64,000 nt of DNA, taken from Fibrobacter succinogenes. Lineage in GTDB: Bacteria > Fibrobacterota > Fibrobacteria > Fibrobacterales > Fibrobacteraceae. Positions within the stretch are counted from its first letter, which is position 1. Each line of letters opens with the position of its first letter. Positions 43,612 through 52,903 of this stretch are shown one piece after another. The stretch spans positions 16,504-80,503 of the forward strand of contig CADCDO010000008.1 in assembly GCA_902800345.1 (NCBI GenBank), written 5' to 3'. The position numbers and the translations under genes were made by a program. The notes under the pieces were generated by a model. That model had not been told where the DNA came from. It made no database searches and saw nothing but the letters and a program-made list of their open reading frames with translations.

Positions 43612-43616
43612 ATAAA

Positions 43617-43660
43617 AAGTTTTATGGGACTGCCGCGAACTTTAATGGGTAGTGCCGCGC
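43617..43660. repeat. Two approximately 21-bp units, upstream of ttcA
   Basis: Units 43617-43637 and 43638-43660 follow the pattern A[GA][TC]TTTAATGGG..GCCGCG. Two more units of the same type lie on the other side of ttcA at 44441-44482. Confidence 0.35.
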
Positions 43661-43696
43661 AATAGGAAACGCCACATGTTTTGGACAAAGTAAATT

Positions 43697-44419
43697 ATGT
43701 CAAGTCAAATCCGCAAACGAGTCAACAAGAAGATTACGAAAGCCATCCACGACTTCAATTTGATTGAAGACGGAGACCGCGTGCTCATCGCCACGAGCGG
43801 CGGCAAGGATTCCAGCGTACTCCTCATGGAACTCGCCGCGCGCCTCGGCAAATTCGGGCCCAAGTGCGAACTTGCCGCCATCCACATCCAGAGCGATTTT
43901 GCAGACAAGGCGCCCCGTGAATTTTTGCAGCGCATGGCAGAAGAATACCCGCAAGTGCCGTTCTATTTCAAGGACGTCGCCGTAGAAGGTCGCCTCAAGG
44001 AAGGCCGCAAGCTCAACTGTTACTGGTGCAGCACGCAACGCCGCACTGAACTCATCAAGTTCGCACGCGAAAACAACTTCAACAAGATTGCGCTCGGTCA
44101 CCACATGGACGACATCGTCGAAACGCTATTGATGAACATGCTGTACAAAGGCGAGTTTAGCGGCATGCCGCCCATGGTGCCGTATGAGAAGTATCCGTGC
44201 AGCATCATCCGCCCGCTATGCTACTGCGAAGAAAGCGAAATCATCGCCTACGCCGAAGACGCAGACATTCGCAAGTTCACCTGCACCTGTGAATTCTCGA
44301 AAGCGAGCCACCGCAAGACTATCCGCGAAGAAATCAAGAGCCTCACCAAAGGAAGCTCCACGCTGAAGGCGAACTTGTTCGAAAGCATGCGGAAAATCAG
44401 GATGGACTATTTATTGTAA
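43697..44419 (+). CDS. ttcA: TtcA-family tRNA 2-thiolation enzyme
   Basis: 240 residues. PP-loop ATPase that thiolates cytidine 32 of some tRNAs. Seen: PP-loop SGGKDS (about 35-40), the CYWC motif (CxxC, about 106-109) expected to hold an Fe-S cluster, GHHMDDIVETLL (about 133-144), and the second Cys region CTCEF. The length fits bacterial TtcA. It is flanked on both sides by short CTTTAT..CGCG repeat units. No operon partner. Confidence 0.85.
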   Translation: MSSQIRKRVNKKITKAIHDFNLIEDGDRVLIATSGGKDSSVLLMELAARLGKFGPKCELAAIHIQSDFADKAPREFLQRMAEEYPQVPFYFKDVAVEGRLKEGRKLNCYWCSTQRRTELIKFARENNFNKIALGHHMDDIVETLLMNMLYKGEFSGMPPMVPYEKYPCSIIRPLCYCEESEIIAYAEDADIRKFTCTCEFSKASHRKTIREEIKSLTKGSSTLKANLFESMRKIRMDYLL

Positions 44420-44440
44420 GTCGCGAGTCACGGAATGCGC

Positions 44441-44482
44441 AGACTTTATTGGGAACCGCGCGGACTTTATCGGACACAGCGC
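44441..44482. repeat. Two approximately 21-bp units, downstream of ttcA
   Basis: Units 44441-44461 and 44462-44482 (AGACTTTATTGGG..CGCGC and GGACTTTATCGGA..GCGC) resemble those at 43617-43660. The second overlaps the stop codon of the convergent FISUMP gene. Confidence 0.35.
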
Positions 44483-45111
44483 ACGGAACGATAATCTGCC
44501 TTTGCGAAAGCGTTCAAGTTTGCTGCATCGCTGCTGAACGACAAGAACAAATAGTACGCATTCGCTTCAGGATTTTCGGAATCTTCGGTCGCGCTCCAGA
44601 AATATGCGTAACCGCCAATACCATCAAACTTGCCGACTGTCCCATAACCTGCCGGGAGTGCTTTGAATCCGAAGTCATCGGTGCCGTTCCCTTTTTTGAA
44701 CCAGCCATCGCGGGATTTTAGTTTTGCGCCAACTTCATTCGAGATCGCGCCGGACGCATTAGGAACCGCGCCGGAATTGCCAGCGAGAGGCTGCGCGACA
44801 TCCCCGGATACCGCGACCGCCAACGCCTCGAAATCCGCGCTCGTCGGGAGGCGCCAGCCCTCAGGGCAAACCGTTTTTGCCTCCGCCCACGTATAAAGGC
44901 GACCCAATCGTTTGCAATTTCGTGAATCGCCATCCGGACACATGCTCCCTTCCGTTGCGTAATTCAAATTTTCTGCCATCCAAGTGAGATTGCCGATCTT
45001 CACAACGTTATAACTCTGCTCGTCACGCGAATCCGTGAAAGACTCGGAACAAGCGGAGATGAGGAATGAAAGAGCGACCTCAAAAATAATGGATAATTTC
45101 ATCTTGTCCAT
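44467..45111 (-). CDS. FISUMP-domain lipoprotein
   Basis: 214 residues. Lipobox LISACS gives an outer-envelope lipid anchor. The rest is one Fibrobacter major paralogous domain (TIGR02145-like): YNVVKIGNLTWMAENLNYAT at the start, VCPEGWRLPTSADFEAL in the middle, and FWSAT..YRSVRCVR at the end. Family members are abundant in Fibrobacter and related to C-type-lectin-like/formylglycine-fold sequences; their role is unknown, presumably surface binding. Two more copies occur in the protein at 52904. Confidence 0.88.
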   Translation of the reverse strand: MDKMKLSIIFEVALSFLISACSESFTDSRDEQSYNVVKIGNLTWMAENLNYATEGSMCPDGDSRNCKRLGRLYTWAEAKTVCPEGWRLPTSADFEALAVAVSGDVAQPLAGNSGAVPNASGAISNEVGAKLKSRDGWFKKGNGTDDFGFKALPAGYGTVGKFDGIGGYAYFWSATEDSENPEANAYYLFLSFSSDAANLNAFAKADYRSVRCVR

Positions 45112-45140
45112 AGGAATGCCTTTTGTACGAAATATCGCCC

Positions 45141-46463
45141 CTATTCAGCCATGTTTTCCGTGTTGTCCAAGTTTTTTATCGTGGCAATTCCGTACAACGG
45201 CACATTCAGCATCTTTTCGTTGTCACGGAACGGCAGCATCGACGTTTTTATGGCAAAATCAGGCTTGAATTCGTTACAGAACAACGTAAAACTGCGCGAA
45301 CGCAAGTTTTCGCCGGACTTGACCTCGATGGGAATAATCAAGCCATCCTTTTGGAATATGAAATCCACTTCAGAAGTGCTGCGTTCGTTTGTCCAGTATC
45401 CGAGATAATCGGGATCCAGGGTAGAGAGTTCCTGCATCACGAATTGTTCGGCCATGGCGCCTTTGAACTCTGTAAAAATACGGTTCCCGTCAATTAACGT
45501 CTTAGCATCTAACCCAACGGAAGCACCAAGCAAGCCTACGTCCAACATAAAAAGCTTGAACACGTGAGCGTCCTGGTAAGCCTTCAGCGGCATACGCGGT
45601 TCCTTGACGCGGTGGGATTCCAAAACCAGCCCGCAATCGCGGAGCCATTCTATGGCGATTTCAAAATCCTTGGCACGCGCGCCCTCGCGGATAATCCCGT
45701 ATACGAATTTCTTGTTTTCCTTGCTGAGCTGGGCGGGGAGGCTGTCCCACACCATGTTCAGGCGCGGAATTTGCTCGCCAGACGCATGCTTCGAAAAATC
45801 CGCCGCATACGAGCGGAGTATTTCGCGCTGGATTTCGCGGGCTTCGAAGTAGTCGCCGGTATCAATCCATTTCTGCACCACTTCGGGCATTCCACCCACA
45901 AATAAGTAACTCCTCAACAAACCGAGTAGTTCGTCATGAAAAGGTTCCAGTGCGCTCCATTGCCCGTTACGGATAGCGTCGCAAAGCATTTCTTTTTTTG
46001 CGGCGTACAGGAATTCAAAAAACGAGAGCGGAACAAGGTCTAAGAAAGATACCTTGCCCACCGGAAACGAAAGGCCGGAGTGCAGCGCAATGCCAAGCAG
46101 CGAGCCAGCTGCGACTACAGCATATTGGGGAGCGTCTTCGCAAAAATACTTGAGCGAGGTCAGGCCGCCCTCTGCCGCCTGGATTTCATCGAAGATAATC
46201 AGGGTGTTTTCGGGGTCGATCTTTTTCCCGTAATTGAGCTCAATCGTGGAAACAATCCTCTTGATGTCAAAATTTTCAGAGAACAGGTCACGGAGGCGGC
46301 GCTCGTTTTCAAAATTGATATAAACGGTCTCGGCAAAGGAGGTCTTGCCGAACTCCTTCAAAAGCCAGGTCTTTCCAGTCTGTCGAGCTCCACGGACTAT
46401 CAGCGGCTTGCGGTCCTTACGCACTTTCCACTGGGCCAGCTGTTGCATCGCAAATCGTTCCAT
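45141..46463 (-). CDS. AAA-type ATPase, DUF4143 family (1)
   Basis: 440 residues from ATG 46463 (AGAGG upstream). Walker A GARQTGKTW (about 26-34), Walker B LIIFDEIQ (about 86-93), a central helical region, and C-terminal EVDFIFQ..IPIEVKSGE, a PD-(D/E)xK-like signature. This is the common DUF4143 ATPase type, often encoded in variable parts of genomes. The function is unknown; a toxin, addiction or defence role is only speculation. It is similar in plan to 56783-58120 and more distantly to 61541-62980. Confidence 0.85.
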   Translation of the reverse strand: MERFAMQQLAQWKVRKDRKPLIVRGARQTGKTWLLKEFGKTSFAETVYINFENERRLRDLFSENFDIKRIVSTIELNYGKKIDPENTLIIFDEIQAAEGGLTSLKYFCEDAPQYAVVAAGSLLGIALHSGLSFPVGKVSFLDLVPLSFFEFLYAAKKEMLCDAIRNGQWSALEPFHDELLGLLRSYLFVGGMPEVVQKWIDTGDYFEAREIQREILRSYAADFSKHASGEQIPRLNMVWDSLPAQLSKENKKFVYGIIREGARAKDFEIAIEWLRDCGLVLESHRVKEPRMPLKAYQDAHVFKLFMLDVGLLGASVGLDAKTLIDGNRIFTEFKGAMAEQFVMQELSTLDPDYLGYWTNERSTSEVDFIFQKDGLIIPIEVKSGENLRSRSFTLFCNEFKPDFAIKTSMLPFRDNEKMLNVPLYGIATIKNLDNTENMAE

Positions 46464-46724
46464 AATGCCTCTTTTTCGCCTTTTTGCAATAAATATATAC
46501 AAAAATGATGAATAAAAACAAGAATATCTTGATAAAAGTGTCGCAAAAATACATTTTTATCAAGATACTTAGTTTTTAGAAGAAGAATTGGCGATTTTAA
46601 GGAAATTTCTGGGATTTTTACCCCTGTAGGCAACTATGCCCCCAATGGGCAATAGCCTTTGAAAACAACGAGCTAACGCATATGTTCTATGTTGCCAAAA
46701 CCAAGATTCAATGGATACGATGAC
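46464..46724. other. AT-rich spacer, no gene
   Basis: No open frame with support. A short GCCC..GGGC inverted repeat lies near 46640. AT content rises sharply from here to about 49000. Confidence 0.5.
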
Positions 46725-48824
46725 TTAGGAACAGAACTCGTTCTTTTCTGAATAATACTTATTCACAAATTTCTCCAACAATTTAAGCTCTTGGTCGGAC
46801 AACTTTTTCCCCGATATTTCCCCCTTTTTTAGCAAAGCCTTATGAACCGCACGGCCAACTGCATAACCAATTTTTAAAGAATCACTCGGCAATATTTTAG
46901 ACCGACTTAAATTGGGAACGCAATTGTCCAATACGTTTACTTTCAAGTCTTTTAACAAAAGGTTCGAAAAGCAAAATGGAATGAAAAGAGATGCTTCTTC
47001 TATTTTTACATTTTTTACAAACAAATCCATCGGGTTTATAATGTAGTGGTATCTGCGATTACTTTCAAATTTCACTTGCTCACAAAAAAATGAATAAAAG
47101 CCGTCATTTGCAATGATTTTTTGCACTTTTTTCCAACAAGAAATCTTTCACAATTGCACATTCAATAAAATCATTTTTTACAAGCGCATAATTTTCGTCA
47201 CAAAGGAAATCATCACAAGAATATACTAATCCATAAGCAGCTTTAACATCACATTTTAGAAGAATTCCGTTCAAATATTCTCCATAATCTTCATCAAATT
47301 CTATAGATTGTACAACTTCATCACCATGTTCTCCATCATTAAATATAACGGAAATTTTGGGGTTGACAAAGGTATTTTCTAGATACCATTTTATTTTTTC
47401 CTTTTCTCCAAAAACAGCCAACACATCACCCAAACTCATTTCAACGATTGTACCGTGCCTCGAAACTTCTTGTCTACTTTCAGAAAACACTACATATTCA
47501 TCATCTTTATTTAATTCAAGTTCTATTTGTTTATTAGAATCTTTATAAGAAGACGTCCGAATAACAACTTTTTTTGACAAAAGATAACTTGATAAAAAAC
47601 CTACTCCATAATGACTTATCGGCTTATAAGCATATGTATAATCTTTTGATCGATAAAAAGATTTTCCAATGCATAAAAAATAATTTTCTATAACTTCTCG
47701 CGTCATGCCAATTCCGTTATCCTCAATAAAAAGAGTGTTATCATTCATTCTTATTTTAATTTGAGGTGCATAATCGGAATTATTTTTTATCTCTTTCATC
47801 AATAAAACAGCATCCATTGCATTTTGTACAATTTCCCTTAGAGCATATTCTTTTTTATCATAAATATTTTCACCAATCAGAATGTTCGCAACAGACAAAT
47901 AATCAACATACTGAATTAATGGTTTGACATCGAACCGATCTTGTTCAACCCTTTGCTCTACTTTAGGATCAATATACAAAGTATATCTATCATCCGCACT
48001 CTTAAACCTTTCAATTTCCGTAATTTCTTTTTCAATATATTTGAAATACCTAAATAGATTCCGGCACACCGATGATGATTCTACTTCAACCTCAAAAGAA
48101 ATTCTACATATTCTCTTTTCTCTGTCAATTATCACATGGTTAAAATTTGTCACGGATAATTGTTTTTTCCATTCATCATCGCTAATCTTCCATTCATCTT
48201 TTTTAAATTCTTTTTCAAAAAAAACTATACACAATCAAGGGCGTTCGCTGATTATCAAAATCAATTAAATCAGCTATTCTCAATAAATAACAAATAAACC
48301 TTAAATTTACGCTATCATTCCCAACGCCCTTATGCTCCCTTATATTTTCAATAATCCATTTTACGGACTCATTATGTGATTTAGCTGCATCCGCTACTTC
48401 TCTACGGACACTTATGCCATCAATAAGAAATAAATCATCCTCAAACATATCTTTGTTCATAATCATTTCTGCAGATTTTTTGTGATGATTTTTTCTTAGC
48501 TCTTCTAAATCCTCTGAGGATTTAGGATCAAATGAAGTGTCTACCATTCCCAAATCATGCATCATTGCGGCATAAAGCATGATTACAAGTTCTGAATTAC
48601 AATAATTTTCTTCAGAACAAGGTAATAACTCATACATAAAATTTGCCACACGATAGGAATGGCGAATATCATGATTTGTAAAATGCGAAAAAGAGTTATT
48701 GACTTTAGGCAAAAGTTCTTCACATTTTTTCGAAATTTTCGTCAAATTACCAAGAACATCATTAGAAACATTTCTTTTTTTTTAGTTCCTTGAAAATTTT
48801 TGTTTCTTCTAAAGTCAGTGCCAT
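46725..48824 (-). pseudogene. HD domain + HSP90-type ATPase fusion gene, three frameshifts
   Basis: Three open pieces (48215-48745, 47104-48234, 46725-47126) join into one frame of about 698 residues if one base is removed from each of three homopolymers: A9 near the start (48775-48783 on plus as T9), T8 at the piece 1/2 junction, and A6 at the piece 2/3 junction. The reconstructed start is ATG 48824 (ALTLEETKIFKEL) with AAGGA upstream. Piece 1 is an HD domain (DIRHSYRV, MMHDLGM, IADLIDFD). Piece 2 is a GHKL/HSP90-like ATPase (REIVQNAMDAV, DNGIGMTREV, HYGVGFLSSYL). Piece 3 is a C-terminal region of unknown type. AT-rich. As written it encodes no full product; sequencing error, decay or slippage are all possible. 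Confidence 0.72.
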
Positions 48825-49006
48825 TGATATTATTATCCTTAAAAAATTAGTACAAAACAAATTATATAAAAAATTTTTATGTGTAATGTTATTTTTTTTC
48901 ATTTATTATTTGAAAGCAACAAAATACACTGTTTCTCAAAGAAATCGTTTCATTCCCATTATAAAAATCGCATATATCATGACAATTACAGCTCCTCTCC
49001 CCCCCC
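48825..49006. other. AT-rich spacer with C9 run
   Basis: Strongly AT-rich; nine C at 48999-49007 reach the stop codon of the LysR gene. No gene seen. Confidence 0.5.
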
Positions 49007-49912
49007 CTACCTGCAATGTTTCTTGAGCGCTGCAATATAAGCCTCTGCATAGCGTGATTTCGTGACACCTTTGCGCATAACGTAGCCGACGGTCATTTTG
49101 TCATGGACATCGAGGCGCTTCGCGATGATGTTCTTGCCATTGAGTTTGTGGCTGATGACGCCGGAGCAAATGGTGTAGCCGTCGAGGCCGATAAGCAGGT
49201 TGAAAAGCGTGGCTCGGTCGCGAACCTTGATATTGCGCGGGCAGTCGAAATCGATGGCGGTGAGGGGTTCTTCGGCAAAGTAGAACGAGTTGAAATCGCC
49301 TTGTTCGTAAGTGAGGTACGGGAAGGGTTTAAGGTCTTCGAGGGTGATTTTTTCTTTTTTGGCAAGTGGATTTTTGGACGACATGAACACGTGCAGCGGC
49401 GTTGCGAAAAGCGGTTCAAATACGAGGTTGTTCTTTTGGATGAGCTTGGTGATCACTTTTTCGTTTTTGTCGCTAAGGTAGAGTACGCCCATTTCGCTTT
49501 TCATTTTGGCGACATCGTCAATGATTTCGTTTGTTTGCGTTTCGCGTAGGGTGAAGTCGTAACTCGGACCGCCAAACTTGCGGATAACGTCGACGAATGC
49601 GTTGACGGCAAAAGAGTAGTGCTGACAGCTGACGGAAAAAATCGTATTGCCGCCTTTGCCGCCTTTGTAGCGGTCTTCCAAAAGCGAGGCCTGTTCCAAG
49701 ACTTGCCTTGCGTAAGAGAGGAATTCGTCGCCCTCATTAGTAATCGTGACGCCTTTGTTGGAGCGGTTGAATATTGTTACGCCCATTTCTTCTTCGAGTT
49801 CGTGGATGGCGGCGGTGAGACTCGGTTGCGAGATGAAAACGCGCTTGGATGCTTCGGTGATGTTTCGCGTGTCTGCAATGGCGATGGCGTATTTCAGTTG
49901 TTGTAAAGTCAT
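49007..49912 (-). CDS. LysR-family regulator divergent from metE
   Basis: 301 residues. N-terminal winged HTH (TLQQLKYAIAIADTRNITEA, RVFISQPSLTAAIHELEEEM; about 1-62) and a LysR co-inducer-binding domain (about 90-300). It is transcribed away from metE across a 200-base spacer that holds an inverted repeat, the standard layout for a LysR regulator of the neighbouring gene. By analogy with MetR it may control metE, but the sequence itself is a generic LysR and CysB/OxyR-type ligands are not excluded. Confidence 0.9.
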   Translation of the reverse strand: MTLQQLKYAIAIADTRNITEASKRVFISQPSLTAAIHELEEEMGVTIFNRSNKGVTITNEGDEFLSYARQVLEQASLLEDRYKGGKGGNTIFSVSCQHYSFAVNAFVDVIRKFGGPSYDFTLRETQTNEIIDDVAKMKSEMGVLYLSDKNEKVITKLIQKNNLVFEPLFATPLHVFMSSKNPLAKKEKITLEDLKPFPYLTYEQGDFNSFYFAEEPLTAIDFDCPRNIKVRDRATLFNLLIGLDGYTICSGVISHKLNGKNIIAKRLDVHDKMTVGYVMRKGVTKSRYAEAYIAALKKHCR

Positions 49913-49918
49913 AACAAA

Positions 49919-49943
49919 GTGGTTAGTGGTTGGTGGTTAGTAA
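49919..49943. repeat. Degenerate GTGGTTAG repeats
   Basis: AGTGGTTAGTGGTTGGTGG and following GTTAG: three irregular units beside the LysR start. Confidence 0.5.
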
Positions 49944-50002
49944 ACAGGAGAACTATTATAGGTTTTGTTTATTACCGGTTATAGAATTTTAGCCATTTTC
50001 AT

Positions 50003-50019
50003 CATAGGAAAAATCTATG
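50003..50019. promoter_or_regulatory. Candidate LysR operator in the metE leader
   Basis: CATAG-GAAAAAT-CTATG, 5-bp arms around a 7-base centre, fits the T-N11-A pattern of LysR sites (ATAGGAAAAATCTAT). It lies about 95 bases upstream of metE and 90 bases from the LysR start. Confidence 0.5.
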
Positions 50020-50112
50020 GTGAACGCATAAAAAATAGTATTTTACCGATGATAAAAAGTGAGGTATATTTGGAGCGTTCAAGAAAACAAGTAAAAAGGT
50101 AGGTTAAATACA

Positions 50113-52350
50113 ATGAGTAATAAACAAACGTCTGTAATTGGTTTCCCGCGTATCGGTAAGAATCGTGAACTCAAGTTTGCAAGTGAAAAGTTCTTCAAGG
50201 GCGAAATCTCCGAAGCGGAACTCCAGAAGGTCGCCGCCGAAATCCGTCAGTATGGTTGGAAAAAGCAGCGCGAAGCCAATATTTCCTTCATTCCGTCTAA
50301 CGATTTCTCGTTCTACGATAACGTTCTCGACACCGCATTTTTGCTGAATGTTATTCCGGCTCGTTACCAAGAGCTCAACTTGAGCGTTCTCGAAAAGTAT
50401 TTCGCTGCGGCTCACGGCTATCAGGGCGAAAAGGGCGACGTGAAGGCTCTCCCGATGAAGAAGTGGTTCAATACGAACTATCATTACATTGTTCCGGAAA
50501 TTGACGATGCGACCGAGCTCAAGCTCGTGGGCAACAAGCCGGTTCAGGAGTTTATCGAGACCAAATTGGTCGGAATTGAATCCGTTCCGACGGTTATCGG
50601 TGCTTATACGTTCCTCCGTCTCGCACGTTACAATGGCCAAAAGAAGGCTAAGGACTTTGTTGCCGCTGCAATCGATGCTTATGCAAAGCTCGCCGACCAG
50701 CTCGCTACTGCGGGTGCCAAGTGGATCAGCTTCGCCGAACCGGCTTTGGTTTTTGACGTGACTGCCGAAGAACGCGAACTTTTCAAGTCCATCTATGTGG
50801 AACTCGTCAAAAAGGTTCGTGCTGCAGGCCTCAAGATTGCGTTGCAGACTTACTTTGGCGATATCCGCGACGTGTACCAGGATGTGGTTGCCCTCGGTTT
50901 CGATGCCATCGGTCTTGATTTTGTGGAAGGCCTCAAGTCGCTGGAACTTGTCAAGTCCGGTTTCCCGAAGAATACGCTCCTGCTCGCCGGTGTCGTGAAC
51001 GGCAAGAATATCTGGCGTGCTGATTACGCACAGAAGAATGCACTGCTCGCCGAAATCGTGAGTGCTGTCGGCGCCGAAAACGTGGTGGTCGGAACTTCTT
51101 GCTCGCTGTTGCATGTGCCGTACACGGTTGCTGCCGAACAGAAGCTCCCTGCTGAAACGCTCCGTCATTTTGCCTTCGCCGAAGAAAAACTCGTGGAACT
51201 TGCAGAGCTCGCAAGCGGTGACGTTGCTGCCCTTGCACAGAACAAGGCCCTGTTTGCAACTCCGCGTGTGCAAGCAAACGCCAAGGTACAGGCTGAACTG
51301 GCCGCACTCACGGCTGCTGATTTTGAACGCAAACCGAGCCGCCTCGAACGCCGCTCCGTGCAGAAAGAAGAATTCAAGTTGCCCGCATTCCCGACAACGA
51401 CAATCGGCTCCTTCCCGCAGACTGCCGAAGTTCGCGCCAACCGCGCCGCTTTCCGCAAGGGCGAAATTTCCAAGGAACAGTACGTGGAATTCAACCGCAA
51501 GAAGATTGCCGAATGCATCAAGCTGCAAGAAGAAATCGGCCTCGATGTAATTGTGCACGGTGAATTTGAACGCAATGACATGGTGGAATATTTCGGCACG
51601 AAGATTGACGGCTTTATTTTTACGCAGAACGCTTGGGTGCAGAGCTATGGCACCCGTTGCGTGAAGCCGCCTGTAGTTTGGGGTGACGTGAGCCGCAGCG
51701 CTCCGATTACTGTCGAATGGTCCGTTTTCGCACAGAGCTGCACCAAGAAGCCGGTGAAGGGCATGCTTACGGGCCCGGTGACGATTCTCAACTGGTCTTT
51801 CCCGCGCGAAGACGTTTCGCTGAAGGTGCAGGCTCAGGAAATCGGCTTTGCCATCCGCGACGAAGTTCTGGATCTCGAAAAGAACGGCATTCGCATCATC
51901 CAGATTGACGAAGCGGCTCTCCGTGAAAAGTTGCCGCTCCGCAAGAGCGATTGGCACAAGGAATATCTCGACTGGGCCATTCCGGCATTCCGCTTGGTTC
52001 ACGCCAAGGTCAAGCCCGAAACGCAGATCCACACGCACATGTGCTATAGCGAATTCAACGACATCGTGATTACGTTCGAAGCAAGCCGTTCCGACCTCAA
52101 GCTGCTTGATGCTTTGAACGAAGCCAAGTTCGAAACTCAGGTGGGCCCGGGCGTGTACGACATCCACTCTCCGCGTGTGCCTTCGGAACAAGAAATCGTC
52201 GATGCTCTGCACAAGATTATCGCGAAGGTCCCGCAGCAGAACGTGTGGGTGAACCCCGATTGTGGCCTCAAGACCCGCGGCGAAACCGAAACTACGGCAA
52301 GCCTCAAGAACCTTGTGGCAGCCGCAAAGAAACTGCGCGCAGAATCGTAA
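50113..52350 (+). CDS. metE: Cobalamin-independent methionine synthase
   Basis: 745 residues, the normal MetE length. Transfers methyl from methyltetrahydropteroyl-triglutamate to homocysteine. The N-terminal half starts [17 protein letters not shown]. The C-terminal catalytic half begins near [19 protein letters not shown] and has the zinc ligands His/Cys in [11 protein letters not shown] (about 641 and 643) and Cys in NPDCGLKTR (about 717). A 702-residue frame on the opposite strand is only a shadow of its codon use. Divergent from the LysR gene; terminator at 52480-52513. Confidence 0.96.
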   Translation: MSNKQTSVIGFPRIGKNRELKFASEKFFKGEISEAELQKVAAEIRQYGWKKQREANISFIPSNDFSFYDNVLDTAFLLNVIPARYQELNLSVLEKYFAAAHGYQGEKGDVKALPMKKWFNTNYHYIVPEIDDATELKLVGNKPVQEFIETKLVGIESVPTVIGAYTFLRLARYNGQKKAKDFVAAAIDAYAKLADQLATAGAKWISFAEPALVFDVTAEERELFKSIYVELVKKVRAAGLKIALQTYFGDIRDVYQDVVALGFDAIGLDFVEGLKSLELVKSGFPKNTLLLAGVVNGKNIWRADYAQKNALLAEIVSAVGAENVVVGTSCSLLHVPYTVAAEQKLPAETLRHFAFAEEKLVELAELASGDVAALAQNKALFATPRVQANAKVQAELAALTAADFERKPSRLERRSVQKEEFKLPAFPTTTIGSFPQTAEVRANRAAFRKGEISKEQYVEFNRKKIAECIKLQEEIGLDVIVHGEFERNDMVEYFGTKIDGFIFTQNAWVQSYGTRCVKPPVVWGDVSRSAPITVEWSVFAQSCTKKPVKGMLTGPVTILNWSFPREDVSLKVQAQEIGFAIRDEVLDLEKNGIRIIQIDEAALREKLPLRKSDWHKEYLDWAIPAFRLVHAKVKPETQIHTHMCYSEFNDIVITFEASRSDLKLLDALNEAKFETQVGPGVYDIHSPRVPSEQEIVDALHKIIAKVPQQNVWVNPDCGLKTRGETETTASLKNLVAAAKKLRAES

Positions 52351-52660
52351 ACCTTGCTGTGCGTATCGCGCACTTATTCGTAACTATGTGAGCGAGATTT
52401 CGAACATTTGGAATTCGTAAACATGCTATAGACGTGCGCGAGAAATTTGTCTAGAATCTCTTACACCTCAGAATCACTAATCCCCGCGAAATAAAACTTC
52501 GCGAGGATTTTTGTTTTGTTCTGCCGCTCAAGTCCATTTGCAACTGTTAAGATTGAAGTTGGGTGCGGAGTACTTCTCTTTCGTGAATTGATTAAGAAAA
52601 ATTCCATGGAGCTTGTGGCGGAACTTTTAAAATTTTCTAATGTTAGTCTAGAGAAGAAAT
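52351..52660. other. Spacer after metE
   Basis: Holds the metE terminator (52480-52513) and otherwise nothing recognisable. Confidence 0.5.
52480..52513 (+). terminator. Terminator after metE
   Basis: ATCCCCGCGAA (52480-52490) pairs with TTCGCGAGGAT (52498-52508; one mismatch), followed by TTTTTG. Confidence 0.8.
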
Positions 52661-52846
52661 ATGTGCAATTCTGTGAACGATAAACAAACTCCGGCAGATG
52701 AAACCGCTCCGGCCAAAGCGCCTTCTTCCGCCCGCATCAAGCGGATGCGCGGATGGTTGGGCGTAAAAAGTTCTTCGTCGTTGGGCGGTTATGATGATGG
52801 CGGTGATGTTGCCTATGGCGATGGGCATTCCGGCTGGAACCGGTAA
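52661..52846 (+). CDS. Small ORF (61 aa), uncertain
   Basis: It starts MCNSVNDKQTPADETAPAKA and ends in a Gly/Asp-rich tail (GGYDDGGDVAYGDGHSGWNR). GAGAAG lies upstream of the ATG. It is on the same strand as the FISUMP gene (57 bases downstream). Low complexity, no family. An overlapping opposite-strand frame of the same length makes the call uncertain. Confidence 0.4.
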   Translation: MCNSVNDKQTPADETAPAKAPSSARIKRMRGWLGVKSSSSLGGYDDGGDVAYGDGHSGWNR

Positions 52847-52903
52847 AATGTTGTATATTTAAATTGTCGGTAAGGTTGCCGGCTCCGTTATCAAGGATGA
52901 AAT

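Noticed and set aside
38416..49007. G8 run (about 38416) and C9 run (48999-49007) as phase-variation tracts
   Set aside because: Neither lies within a reading frame or between promoter elements that I can support.
50104..52212. 702-residue open frame on the minus strand opposite metE
   Set aside because: It is the codon-usage shadow of metE; the plus-strand protein is an unmistakable, full-length MetE.
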